In this document: piece after piece, positions 56,788-64,000 of the stretch
How the letters are laid out: each line of letters opens with the position of its first letter
How positions within the stretch are numbered: position 1 is the stretch's first letter
NCBI RefSeq assembly: GCF_000380505.1
Contig: NZ_AQYH01000001.1
Coordinates: 124,001 to 188,000 of the forward strand
Length of the DNA stretch: 64,000 nt
Direction: 5' to 3'
Source: Kaistia granuli DSM 23481
GTDB lineage: Bacteria > Pseudomonadota > Alphaproteobacteria > Rhizobiales > Kaistiaceae
Notes under the pieces: generated by a model
Seen by the model: the letters and a program-made list of their open reading frames with translations, nothing else
Database searches by the model: none
Told to the model about the DNA's origin: nothing
Position numbers and translations under genes: made by a program

Positions 56788-57750
56788 GTGATTTTACTCG
56801 ACCGGTTCCAGCCGGATACCGCCATCGGCCTTCGTTGCGACGCTTTGATCGAGGCGGTCGAACCGGCGCTCGCCGCCGAGGTCGCGGCGATTCTCGCGCC
56901 CCGGCGCAACCCGCGCGACGGCCTCGTCATTCCGGCCGCGATCGCCGCCGAACTGGTCGAGCGCCATGGCCTCGCCGACATCAGCGAACTGATGCTGCTG
57001 CTGGTGCCGTTCGCCCGCACCGTCGCGCGTCCGCCGATCTCGAACTTCTTCATCGGCGCCGTGGCACTGGAGCGCGAGACCGGCGCTCTCGTCATCGGCG
57101 GCAATGTCGAGTTTCCCGGCGCCAATCTCGGCGAAGCCATCCATGGCGAGCAATTCCTGTCGGCGCGGGTGTTTTCGCGCGGCACCTCGATCGCCGCGAT
57201 CGCACTCGAGGCCGCGCCGCCCTGCGGCCATTGCCGCCAGTTCCTGGCCGAGTTCCAGCACGGGCTCGACCTCGACATCCTCACCTTGAAGGGACATCGC
57301 ATCGGGCTACGCGACCTGCTGCCCTGGGCGTTTTCGCCGGCCGATCTCGGTGAGGCGGGCGTGACGCCGCTGGCAACGGGCTCGGCCCGGCAGGAGCTGA
57401 CCGTGCTGCGCTCGGAAGTGGGCGATGCGCTGGAGGCGTTGGTCGCAGCCGGCAGGCGGGCTTACGTCCCCTACAGCCGGGCGCCGTCGGCGGTGGCTTT
57501 AGTCGCCGCCGATGGCAGCATCGTCACCGGCGCCGCGCTGGAGAATGCGGCCTTCAATCCGAGCCTCGGCCCGTTGCAGGTGGCGCTGGTCAACTGGATC
57601 GCCGCCGGCCGCGCCTATGACGAGATCGAGCTGGCCGTGCTCGGCGGTGTCGAGGGCGGCGCCGTCGACTATTCCCGCGATCTGCCCAATCTGTTGGCGA
57701 CGCTGGCGCCGAAGGCAGAGTTCAAGCGAGTGGCCTGGCAGGTGGTGTGA
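56788..57750 (+). CDS. cdd: Cytidine deaminase (two-domain type)
   Basis: 320 residues, GTG 56788 after CCAGGAG. It deaminates cytidine and deoxycytidine to uridine forms in pyrimidine salvage. The N-terminal catalytic domain has H119 and E121 in AIHGEQFLSARVFS and C146/C149 in PPCGHCRQFL, the zinc-binding set; the usual HAE is HGE here. The C-terminal domain, an inactive second copy as in the E. coli enzyme, includes AYVPYSRAPSAVALVAADGSIVTGAALENAAFNPSL. Length is near that of the E. coli protein (294). It converges on mtnD with a bidirectional terminator between them. Confidence 0.9.
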   Translation: MILLDRFQPDTAIGLRCDALIEAVEPALAAEVAAILAPRRNPRDGLVIPAAIAAELVERHGLADISELMLLLVPFARTVARPPISNFFIGAVALERETGALVIGGNVEFPGANLGEAIHGEQFLSARVFSRGTSIAAIALEAAPPCGHCRQFLAEFQHGLDLDILTLKGHRIGLRDLLPWAFSPADLGEAGVTPLATGSARQELTVLRSEVGDALEALVAAGRRAYVPYSRAPSAVALVAADGSIVTGAALENAAFNPSLGPLQVALVNWIAAGRAYDEIELAVLGGVEGGAVDYSRDLPNLLATLAPKAEFKRVAWQVV

Positions 57751-57772
57751 CTTCGCCCCGACCCTGAAACAA

Positions 57773-57803
57773 AAAGACCCCCGCCCGGCGGGCGAGGGTC
57801 TTT
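57773..57803. terminator. Bidirectional terminator between cdd and mtnD
   Basis: AAAGACCCCCGCCC, short loop, GGGCGAGGGTCTTT: a 14-bp stem with one mismatch, with A-run on the left and T-run on the right, so it can stop transcripts of both convergent genes. Confidence 0.8.
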
Positions 57804-57823
57804 GGTTTCGATCGTCGCCGGCC

Positions 57824-58381
57824 TCAGGCCGCGACGCCTTCGCCGAAGGCGGGGATGGTCGAGGCAATCTTGTCGCCGGTGAAATTGGCGACCCAGCCAT
57901 CCGGCGAGATGAACAGGCGGATGCAGGTGAAGTTCGGCTCCGGGCCCATGTCGAACCAGTGCAGCGTGCCGGCCGGCACGGAGAGCAGATCATCGCGCGT
58001 GCAGACGACGCGATAGACCTTGTCGCCGAGATGCAGGTAGAACGCGCCCGAGCCTTCGACGAAGAAGCGGACCTCGTCCTCGTCATGCGTATGCTCGTCA
58101 AGGAACTTGGTGCGGATCGCCTGCTTGTTCGGATTGTCCGGCGTGATGCGCATCACGTCGATGGTCTGGTAGCCCTCGGCGGCGGAGAGCCGGTCGACCT
58201 CGGCCTTGTAGGCGGCGAGGATGTCTTCATGGCTGGCGTTGGCGGCGAGTTCCGCGCCGGCCTTCCAGCGCTCGAACAGCACGCCGATCTTGTTTAGCTC
58301 GGCGGCGATCTCGGCCGGATCGGACGTGACGGTGACGGGGTTGGCCGGATCCTTGTCCGGATAGATGGTCAGCGTGGTCAT
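57824..58381 (-). CDS. mtnD: Acireductone dioxygenase
   Basis: 185 residues from ATG 58381. Cupin enzyme of the methionine salvage pathway. Metal ligands H97, H99 and E103 in DEHTHDEDEVRFF and H141 in GTLHWFDMG match the known HxHx3E...H set. With Fe it makes the keto-acid precursor of methionine; with Ni it makes methylthiopropionate, formate and CO. Overlaps mtnB by 4 bp (58378-58381). The mtnC enolase-phosphatase step has no gene next to it in this window. Confidence 0.95.
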   Translation of the reverse strand: MTTLTIYPDKDPANPVTVTSDPAEIAAELNKIGVLFERWKAGAELAANASHEDILAAYKAEVDRLSAAEGYQTIDVMRITPDNPNKQAIRTKFLDEHTHDEDEVRFFVEGSGAFYLHLGDKVYRVVCTRDDLLSVPAGTLHWFDMGPEPNFTCIRLFISPDGWVANFTGDKIASTIPAFGEGVAA

Positions 58382-59052
58382 GGCGTGAACCTCCTGTAGG
58401 AAAGCTCGAATTCGAACAGCGTTTCGAGCGCTTCGAGATGACGGGCGGCATCGCCTTCGGTGGCGCCCCATGCATAGACGCCGTGTCCGGCCAAGAGATA
58501 GCCGGGCGCGGAAAGGGCCCCCGAGACGGTCGTTGGCTGCGCCAGGCGCGCCTCGACCCGCTTCGAGAGGGCGGCAATGTCCTGATCATTGGCGAAGACA
58601 GGCACTTCGACAATCGCCTCATGCGTGCGCACGCCGGCGAGCGCCTTCTGCAGCTCCCAGCCGGTCAGCCGCAACGTGCCTTCGTCGAGAGCGAGGCGCG
58701 ACAGCACGGTCGCGGCCGGGCTGTGGGCGTGGAAGATCGCGCCCAGTTCCGGCCGTTGCCGGTAGAGCGCGGTGTGCAGCTCCGCCTCGGCGGAAGAGCC
58801 GGGCAGCAGCGGCTGGTCGAGCGGCTGGATCAGGATGTCGGAGGCGATCAGATTGCCCTTGTCGACGCCGGAGCGCGTGATCGCGATGCTGCCGGCATCG
58901 ATGCGGACGGAGAAATTGCCCGAGGTCGCCGGCACCCAGTGGCGCAGCGCCGCGGTCCGGCCGACGGTGATGACGCCTTCGACGGCGCGGGCGACGCGGC
59001 TTTCATGGGCGGCCGCATCGGTCTCGGCCTTCAGGGATATCGTCTGCGTCAA
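58378..59052 (-). CDS. mtnB: Methylthioribulose-1-phosphate dehydratase
   Basis: 224 residues from TTG 59052, chosen for a GGAGAAG site 7 bases upstream; ATG 59088 adds 12 residues and has no clear site. Class II aldolase fold: PATSGNFSVRID, IFHAHSPAATVLSRL with zinc ligands H108 and H110, and GHGVYAWG for the third His. It dehydrates methylthioribulose-1-phosphate to 2,3-diketo-5-methylthiopentyl-1-phosphate. First gene of the mtnB-mtnD operon and divergent from the binding-protein gene at 59293. Confidence 0.93.
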   Translation of the reverse strand: MTQTISLKAETDAAAHESRVARAVEGVITVGRTAALRHWVPATSGNFSVRIDAGSIAITRSGVDKGNLIASDILIQPLDQPLLPGSSAEAELHTALYRQRPELGAIFHAHSPAATVLSRLALDEGTLRLTGWELQKALAGVRTHEAIVEVPVFANDQDIAALSKRVEARLAQPTTVSGALSAPGYLLAGHGVYAWGATEGDAARHLEALETLFEFELSYRRFTP

Positions 59053-59292
59053 CCGCGCTTCTCCGTCTCGAATTGGGTCATCCGGCACGCCGGACCGCCA
59101 CCATACTAGCTAAAACACGCGCACAGGCGCGCGGGAGATCAAATTTCCCAATCCCGCCCGATGAAAGAGAAAATCCTTCGTTCCGCCCTCCTCGGGCGGC
59201 GCGCTATCAGAATTATATTGCAGCTAAGCCGCCGGATTGCAGCGCGTTGTCGGGTCGCAGCCGGTCTGGATGGGCATCTTGGGGAGTTTGAC
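59053..59292. promoter_or_regulatory. Divergent mtnB / transporter intergenic region
   Basis: 240 bp between the two methionine-salvage transcription units. I looked for SAM-type riboswitches, since these often control such genes, and found none I could support. A less GC-rich part (59197-59225, ATTATATTGC-like) could be the -10 region of the plus-strand transcript. Confidence 0.35.
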
Positions 59293-60342
59293 ATGAAGCG
59301 TTTTGCACTCGGTCTGGCCGGCGCTGGCCTGCTGGCCACCAGCCTCATCGGCGCTCCCGCCTATGGCGAGGGCCTCGCCGGTGCGCCGGCGCCGTTCGAC
59401 AAGGGCGGCGTCAAGGTGGCTCTGGTCACCTTCATCTCGGCTGGCGATTTCTTCCAGGCCTACCAGGCCGGCGCCCAGAAGCAGGCGAAGGCCCTCGGCA
59501 TCGACCTGCAGATCTTCTCCGGTCGCCAGGACGCCGCCGCCCAGCGCGAGCAGGTCGAACAGGCTATCAATCTCGGCGTCCAGGGCATCATCATCGACCA
59601 CGGCCAGCCGGAATCGCTGAAAGACGTGGCGCAGAAGGCGCTCGACGCCGGCATCAAGGTGGTGGCGTTCGACGTCGACCTCGGCAATCCCGCCATCCCG
59701 CAGGTCGAGCAGTCGGACCACGAGCTCGCCAAAGCGGCGCTCGGCCAGGCGATCGCCGACCACGGCACGGCGTTCAATGCCGGCTATGTCTATGTCGCCG
59801 GCTTCGCGCCGCTCGACCGCCGCAACGAGGTCTGGGAAGAGACGAAGAAGGCCAATCCCGGCATCGTCGAGAAGGCACGCTGGGGCGCGGTGAACGACAC
59901 CACCGCATCGTCGACCGCCGACCAGACCAAGGCCGCCTTCCAGGCCAATCCCGACATCACCGTCGTCTTCGCTCCCTATGACGAGTTCGCCCGCGGCGTG
60001 AAGCTCGCGACCGACGAACTCGGCATCTCCGACAAGGTGAAGATCTACTCGGCCGACGTCTCGACCGCCGACATCACCGAGATCGCCGCCGAGGGCAGCC
60101 CCTGGGTCGCCACCGCTGCCACCAATCCGGCCGTCGTCGGCGAAGTCTCCGTCCGCGCCGTCGCCAAACTGATCGCCGGCGAGGATCCGGGCCACAACAT
60201 TGTTGTGAAGCCGGTGCTGATCACGCAAAAGGATCTGCGCGACAACGCCATCAAGACGGTCGAGGATCTCAACGTGAAGCTGCCGGCCTTCGGCAAGAGC
60301 GACGCGGCGACCGCCAGCTGGATCCCCGTCGCGACACAGTAG
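59293..60342 (+). CDS. RbsB-type sugar ABC transporter binding protein, probably for methylthioribose or related sugar
   Basis: 349 residues, ATG 59293 with GGGGAG upstream. Sec signal peptide MKRFALGLAGAGLLATSLIGAPAYG. Periplasmic-binding-protein type I: KVALVTFISAGDFFQAYQAGAQKQAKALGI, GRQDAAAQREQVEQAINLGVQGIIIDHG, VVAFDVDLGNPAIPQVEQSDHELAKAALGQAIADHG and GVKLATDELGISDKVKIYSADVST. Binding proteins of this type take pentoses and nucleoside-like sugars. Its neighbours mtnB, mtnD and mtnK make 5-methylthioribose the best guess for ligand. An RbsC-type permease lies on the other strand at 63710. Confidence 0.86.
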   Translation: MKRFALGLAGAGLLATSLIGAPAYGEGLAGAPAPFDKGGVKVALVTFISAGDFFQAYQAGAQKQAKALGIDLQIFSGRQDAAAQREQVEQAINLGVQGIIIDHGQPESLKDVAQKALDAGIKVVAFDVDLGNPAIPQVEQSDHELAKAALGQAIADHGTAFNAGYVYVAGFAPLDRRNEVWEETKKANPGIVEKARWGAVNDTTASSTADQTKAAFQANPDITVVFAPYDEFARGVKLATDELGISDKVKIYSADVSTADITEIAAEGSPWVATAATNPAVVGEVSVRAVAKLIAGEDPGHNIVVKPVLITQKDLRDNAIKTVEDLNVKLPAFGKSDAATASWIPVATQ

Positions 60343-60360
60343 ACGAATGGAAACAGACGC

Positions 60361-61203
60361 ATGAGCCTGCCGATGCGCAGCCTGTTCGCGAAAGCGGCCC
60401 TCGGGGCCGCTTTCGTCGTGATGGCCCTGGAGACCGCCAAGGCGGCCGAGCCGGTCCTGATCTCGTATGAGGCGGCGCCGTCATCGGGCTTCGAGTTGCC
60501 GAAACTCGAAAAGGCGAGCTATGCCGTGCGCGCTGCCTTTGCCGTGCAGGCTTTGGCCGATGTCGTGCCGAAGATCGCCGATGCCGTCGGCGTCGACGAC
60601 CGCAAGATGGCCAGCGAGGTGACGCCGGGCGGCTATCTCCTGAAGACCAACGCCTCGCTGCAGACCATGGCCGATCTCGACGATGCCGCCGCCGACCGCT
60701 TCGCCGCGGCGCTCGGCTATGTTTTCCGCCAGCAGAGCGTGCTGGTCTCGCGCCTCGACGAACCCACCGGCGAGACCGATTTCGTCACCGTATCGTTCCC
60801 GCGCGACAAGCTTGATTCCGCCGTCGCGCAGGCCTTCTTCGAGAAGGCGGCCTCGGTCGAGACAGGGCTGGGCGGCGGATACACCGCCTTCGGCGACAAC
60901 CAGATCTTCCTGAATGTCGCGGATGGCGAGGGCAAGCCCTATAGCGGCCTCGACCACGCCGCCTTCCTCGCCGGCCTGACCAAGGCGGCGGCGGATTTTG
61001 GTCCGCTGAAGCCGACCGTCACCAACAATGGCAAGGCGGTCGCCCGTTTCATCGAGAACGACTGGAAGTCGCAGCCGGCCGGCGAGGCCCATGTCGCGCG
61101 TCTCGGCGGCTCCGGTTCCGACCTCGTCAAGACGCTCGATGCCATCGGCGTCGACTATGCCGCGCTGGTCGGCACCGCCGCCACGCGCTACGGCTGGAAA
61201 TAG
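60361..61203 (+). CDS. Exported protein of unknown function in the methionine-salvage locus
   Basis: 280 residues, ATG 60361, 18 bp after the binding-protein gene and 52 bp before mtnK on the same strand. A signal peptide is clear (SLFAKAALGAAFVVMALETAKAAEP, cleavage near residue 29). The mature part is about 250 residues with alternating helix and strand, and motif-like stretches ASEVTPGGYLLKTNASLQTMADLDD, TDFVTVSFPRDKLDSAVAQAFFEKAAS and LGGGYTAFGDNQIFLNVADGEGKPYSGLDH. No family was recognised, and there are no Cys residues and no membrane segment in the mature part. Its place suggests a periplasmic partner of the transporter or of MTR handling. Role unproven. Confidence 0.75.
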   Translation: MSLPMRSLFAKAALGAAFVVMALETAKAAEPVLISYEAAPSSGFELPKLEKASYAVRAAFAVQALADVVPKIADAVGVDDRKMASEVTPGGYLLKTNASLQTMADLDDAAADRFAAALGYVFRQQSVLVSRLDEPTGETDFVTVSFPRDKLDSAVAQAFFEKAASVETGLGGGYTAFGDNQIFLNVADGEGKPYSGLDHAAFLAGLTKAAADFGPLKPTVTNNGKAVARFIENDWKSQPAGEAHVARLGGSGSDLVKTLDAIGVDYAALVGTAATRYGWK

Positions 61204-61255
61204 CCGTTCCCCTTCCAGCAGCCGAACGCATTCCCAGACTTGAAGAGCAGGTTCC

Positions 61256-62518
61256 ATGTCGCTTCCCACCCCCGCCGGCTACAAGGCCCTCGACAACCAC
61301 TCGGTCCTGGCATTCCTCGACGGGCTGCCGGAGATGCGCGCCAAGCTCGGCGGCGCGCCGGAGAGCTGGACGGTCGAGGAGGTCGGCGACGGTAATCTCA
61401 ACCTCGTCTTCCTGGTCGACGGGCCGGATGGTTCGGTCTGCGTAAAGCAGTCACTGCCCTATGTGCGCGCCGCCGGCGAGAGCTGGCCGCTGCCGCTCGA
61501 CCGCGCCTTTTTCGAGCAGTCCTACTACCGGGCGGTCGGCGCGCATGTCGAAGGGCTGGCGCCGCGCTTCTACCACTATGACCCGCTGCTCTACGCCTTC
61601 GTGATGGAGAAGCTGTCGCCGCATATCATCCTGCGGCGCGGCCTGATCGAGGGCCGCCGCTATCCGCATGTCGCGGAGCATGTCGGCGAGTTCGCCGCGC
61701 GCTCGACGTTTGCCACCTCCGACATCGGCGCGACCATCGAGGAGAAGGCGGAGTGGACGGCGAGCTTCGCCAGGAACACCTCGCTGATCCGCATCACGGC
61801 GGAGGTGGTGTTCTCCGATCCGCTGAGCGAATCCCCGCGCAATCGCTGGACCAGCCCCGAGCTCGACGGCCTCGCTGCGCGCTTCCGCGCCGATTCCGCG
61901 CTCAAGGGCGCCGTCGCCGATTTCGGCTGGCGCTTCCTGACCAGCGGCCAGGCGCTCATCCATGGCGACTTGCATACCGGCTCGGTGATGGTGACCGAGA
62001 CCGACACGCGGGTGATGGACCCGGAATTCTCGTTTGTCGGGCCGATCGGCTATGACACCGGCGCGTTCCTCGCCAATCTGGTGATGAACTATCTGGCGCA
62101 GCCCGGCCATGCTGGCGCCGCCGATGATCGGCGCGAGCATGCCGATTGGGTGCTCGATCAGGTGCCGGTGTTCTGGAACACGTTCAAGCGGCGCTTCCTG
62201 GCGCTCTGGGAGACCAGCGCGCGTGGCGACGCCTATCCGGCGACGATGTTCGCCAATCCGGCCGACCAGGCGGCGCTTTCGGCGCGGCGCGAAGCTTTCC
62301 TCGACCAGATCTTCGCGGATTCGATCGGCTATGCTGGCGTCAAGACGATCCGCCGTATCCTCGGCTTCGCCCACAATGCCGATTTCGAGCGTATCGCCGA
62401 CCCGGCCCGCCGGGCGCCGCTCGAGACCAAGACGGCCGAGCTCGCCCGCCAGTTCCTGCTTGAACCAAAGAGTTTCCGGACGCCGGAAGACATCGTCGCG
62501 GCGGCGAAGTCGATCTGA
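61256..62518 (+). CDS. mtnK: 5-Methylthioribose kinase
   Basis: 420 residues, ATG 61256. Choline-kinase-like fold: VEEVGDGNLNLVFLVDG (nucleotide-binding loop), VCVKQSLPYVR (ATP-binding Lys), QALIHGDLHTGSVMVTETDTRVMDPEFSFVGPIGYDTGAFLANLVMNYLAQ (catalytic HGDLHTGS and metal Asp in DPEF). These are MtnK hallmarks. It phosphorylates 5-methylthioribose to its 1-phosphate, the first step after import. mtnA, the isomerase that comes next in the pathway, is not adjacent; a GT8 gene on the opposite strand follows directly. Confidence 0.95.
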   Translation: MSLPTPAGYKALDNHSVLAFLDGLPEMRAKLGGAPESWTVEEVGDGNLNLVFLVDGPDGSVCVKQSLPYVRAAGESWPLPLDRAFFEQSYYRAVGAHVEGLAPRFYHYDPLLYAFVMEKLSPHIILRRGLIEGRRYPHVAEHVGEFAARSTFATSDIGATIEEKAEWTASFARNTSLIRITAEVVFSDPLSESPRNRWTSPELDGLAARFRADSALKGAVADFGWRFLTSGQALIHGDLHTGSVMVTETDTRVMDPEFSFVGPIGYDTGAFLANLVMNYLAQPGHAGAADDRREHADWVLDQVPVFWNTFKRRFLALWETSARGDAYPATMFANPADQAALSARREAFLDQIFADSIGYAGVKTIRRILGFAHNADFERIADPARRAPLETKTAELARQFLLEPKSFRTPEDIVAAAKSI

Positions 62519-62540
62519 GCAGCCCCGGCTCGGCCGGGCC

Positions 62541-63584
62541 TCAGGCCCTGCTGGCCTCCGTGCCCTGCATGCGGCCGGCGCGGGCGCGAAGCTCGCGGAT
62601 ATGCGGAACGATGAACTTCGACTGATAGTGAAGTCGATAGTCGAGCTGCCGCCAGTATTTGGGCCGCAGCGAAAGCAGGCCCATGATGGTCCGCCGGAAG
62701 GTCTTGAACTGCCAGCCGCGGCTCGGCTTGGGAATGTCCGATCCCGAGACCTCGCGATAGGCGTCGAAGATTTCCGCCAGCGGCGATCTCTGGTTGTTCC
62801 AGGGCTTGTCGGGGCCAGCGTAGTGGATGATGCGAGGGGTCATTTTCGGGAAGTGGGTGTATTCGCGCGCGAAGAAGTTGAACTTCCGGTCGATGTAGAG
62901 AATTCGGTCGCGCGCGACGAGGTTGATCGCCGTCTGATCTGGAAATTTCAGGTTGGGCCGGCTCAGAAGAAGCTGGATCGTCTTGTTGCCGGTCTGTTCG
63001 GCGCGCCAGCGATCCAGATTCATGACGAGAACGCCCGAGTTGATGTATTGCTCGGCACGAAGTCCGATCTGGTTCAGGAATGCCGGGCGCATCAGTCCGT
63101 CGAGGACGCCGGCAACGAGATTGTTGCCCAGATCGAGATGCCAGAGCTCGGAGATGTCCGAATTGACCACGGCGTCGCCATCGATGTAGATGGCTCGGCT
63201 GTGTTCGGAAAGAAGATCGGGAATGAACAGCCGCGCATACATGGCCGAAGACCAGTTCGCGCTTGCCGGCAGTCGGGCGAGAAGGCGTGGATCGACTTGC
63301 ACGATGCTGCAAGAAATGCCGTGAGCCCGGCAGAAGGCCAACAGCCTGCCGCGACCTTCAGGGCTGATTCCGGCATCGACGACATAGAACTGCGCGTCTC
63401 GGTTGTTGATCCAGGCCGAGTAGATGAGCACCATCATGCCCGGGACGAATTTGTTGTCGCCTGCGCTGACGATGATCATTCCGGGGCAGTCCGATTTTTC
63501 CGATGTTATCGCCGACACTCGTCGACGGAGGCCTGCCTGGACGGCAAGATCCGCTGAGATGACCTGACTGTCCAGTGTTTGCAA
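62541..63584 (-). CDS. GT8-family glycosyltransferase
   Basis: 347 residues, ATG 63584. GT-A fold: MIIVSAGDNKFVPGMMVLIYSAWINNRDAQFYVVDAGIS, the metal-binding DxD motif in AIYIDGDAVVNSDI, YINSGVLVMNLDRWR, and the C-terminal ligands in PRIIHYAGPDKPWNN. Like LgtC/WaaJ-type enzymes, it would add a hexose (often galactose or glucose) to lipopolysaccharide or another acceptor. It looks out of place between methionine-salvage genes and has somewhat lower GC than its neighbours, so it may be a later insertion. It converges on mtnK with 22 bp between stops. Confidence 0.9.
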   Translation of the reverse strand: MQTLDSQVISADLAVQAGLRRRVSAITSEKSDCPGMIIVSAGDNKFVPGMMVLIYSAWINNRDAQFYVVDAGISPEGRGRLLAFCRAHGISCSIVQVDPRLLARLPASANWSSAMYARLFIPDLLSEHSRAIYIDGDAVVNSDISELWHLDLGNNLVAGVLDGLMRPAFLNQIGLRAEQYINSGVLVMNLDRWRAEQTGNKTIQLLLSRPNLKFPDQTAINLVARDRILYIDRKFNFFAREYTHFPKMTPRIIHYAGPDKPWNNQRSPLAEIFDAYREVSGSDIPKPSRGWQFKTFRRTIMGLLSLRPKYWRQLDYRLHYQSKFIVPHIRELRARAGRMQGTEASRA

Positions 63585-63709
63585 TAGGTTGCATAACGAA
63601 TCATTGCTGCCAGAGCTAGTGCTGATTGCAGCGGCGGCCCAGCGATTTGCGTTAAGAATGCGCGCGACCCGCGTTGCCGCGGGTTCGCCAGGCCGATGAA
63701 GCGCCCGGA

Positions 63710-64000
63710 CTACCGCTTCTTCTTGCCTAACCCGAAGGTCAGCGCCAGCGCGCCGACGAGGACGACGCCCTTGACGAAGTCCTGCGTGTAATAGGGCGCG
63801 TTCAGCATGGTGAGGCCGTTCAGCAGCACGCCGACGAAGATCGCGCCGAGCACGGTGCCAAGCACATGCGGCCGGCGCTTGTCGAGCACGGCGAAGCCGA
63901 TCAGCGCGGCGGCGACGGCGTCGAGCAACAGCGAATTGCCGGCCGAGACGTCGCCGCGGCCAACCCGCGAGGCGACGATCAGGCCACCCAGCGAGGCGAG
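63710..64000 (-). CDS. RbsC-type ABC transporter permease, C-terminal part
   Basis: Minus-strand frame open to the right edge, so about the last 96 residues are seen. It ends LLDAVAAALIGFAVLDKRRPHVLGTVLGAIFVGVLLNGLTMLNAPYYTQDFVKGVVLVGALALTFGLGKKKR in substance, the C-terminus of a ribose-type permease, with two or three membrane helices and a basic tail. It very likely belongs with the binding protein at 59293 as a methylthioribose or similar importer. The rest of the gene and the ATPase lie beyond the window. Confidence 0.8.
   Translation of the reverse strand, partial: LASLGGLIVASRVGRGDVSAGNSLLLDAVAAALIGFAVLDKRRPHVLGTVLGAIFVGVLLNGLTMLNAPYYTQDFVKGVVLVGALALTFGLGKKKR

Noticed and set aside
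59053-59292. SAM or SAH riboswitch upstream of the methionine-salvage genes
   Set aside because: I looked for the conserved stems and GCTAA/AAGG-type core elements and found only a chance GCTAAGCC; no complete structure could be drawn.

Overview
The window is high-GC DNA (roughly two thirds G+C by eye), densely packed, with many 4-bp ATGA overlaps and GTG/TTG starts. Gene content and order point to an alphaproteobacterium of the order Hyphomicrobiales (Rhizobiales): phnC-D-E-E split from phnG-N by a divergent phnF, a glgP-B-C-A-X run, many sugar ABC importers without a local ATPase, and short palindromic repeats between operons. A Kaistia-like genus is a guess only. The region is chromosomal in character: no insertion sequence, prophage, CRISPR array, tRNA or rRNA was recognised.

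Layout. 1-1.9 kb: end of a CaiB/BaiF CoA-transferase gene and a solute-binding-fold protein without a signal peptide. 1.9-3.2 kb: divergent HxlR regulator and glutathione-transferase-like gene. 3.5-13.2 kb: glycogen operon (glgP, glgB, glgC, glgA, glgX). 13.4-28.8 kb: exopolysaccharide region, with a JmjC/cupin-like protein, a CelD/BioF2-type acetyltransferase, an acyltransferase-polymerase-flippase operon on the minus strand, a Wzz/Wzc-type copolymerase with a degenerate kinase domain, four glycosyltransferases or similar enzymes, and a Tat-exported GH10 enzyme. No Wza exporter or initiating phosphoglycosyltransferase is present here. 28.9-31.0 kb: a divergent S-adenosylhomocysteinase-like enzyme with an IclR regulator.

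31.2-42.7 kb is a complete phosphonate uptake and C-P lyase locus: phnC-D-E1-E2, phnF on the opposite strand, then phnG-H-I-J, a GNAT acetyltransferase (PhnO-like), and phnK-L-M-N. A 20-bp palindrome sits between phnF and phnG, a strong terminator separates phnD from phnE1, and a Pho-box-like sequence lies upstream of phnC. 42.7-44.2 kb: a GNAT protein and a short-chain dehydrogenase. 44.3-48.4 kb: a two-component c-di-GMP operon (small membrane protein, hybrid histidine kinase, response-regulator diguanylate cyclase).

48.7-54.6 kb: a sugar or sugar-acid operon with L-rhamnose mutarotase, two permeases, a binding protein and an enolase-superfamily enzyme, facing a GntR/FCD regulator. 54.7-57.8 kb: a GATase1-like protein with its LacI-family regulator, and a two-domain cytidine deaminase. 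57.8-64 kb: methionine salvage, with mtnB-mtnD divergent from a periplasmic binding protein, an unknown exported protein and mtnK. An RbsC-type permease runs off the end; a GT8 glycosyltransferase is wedged between it and mtnK. The likely job of the locus is import of 5-methylthioribose (or a related nucleoside-derived sugar), its phosphorylation, and recycling to methionine.

The most interesting candidates for new biology are the exported unknown protein in the methylthioribose locus (60361-61203), the SAH-hydrolase paralogue lacking key residues (28932-30131), the copolymerase with an inactive kinase domain (19642-21852), and the signal-less binding protein next to the CoA-transferase (727-1866).
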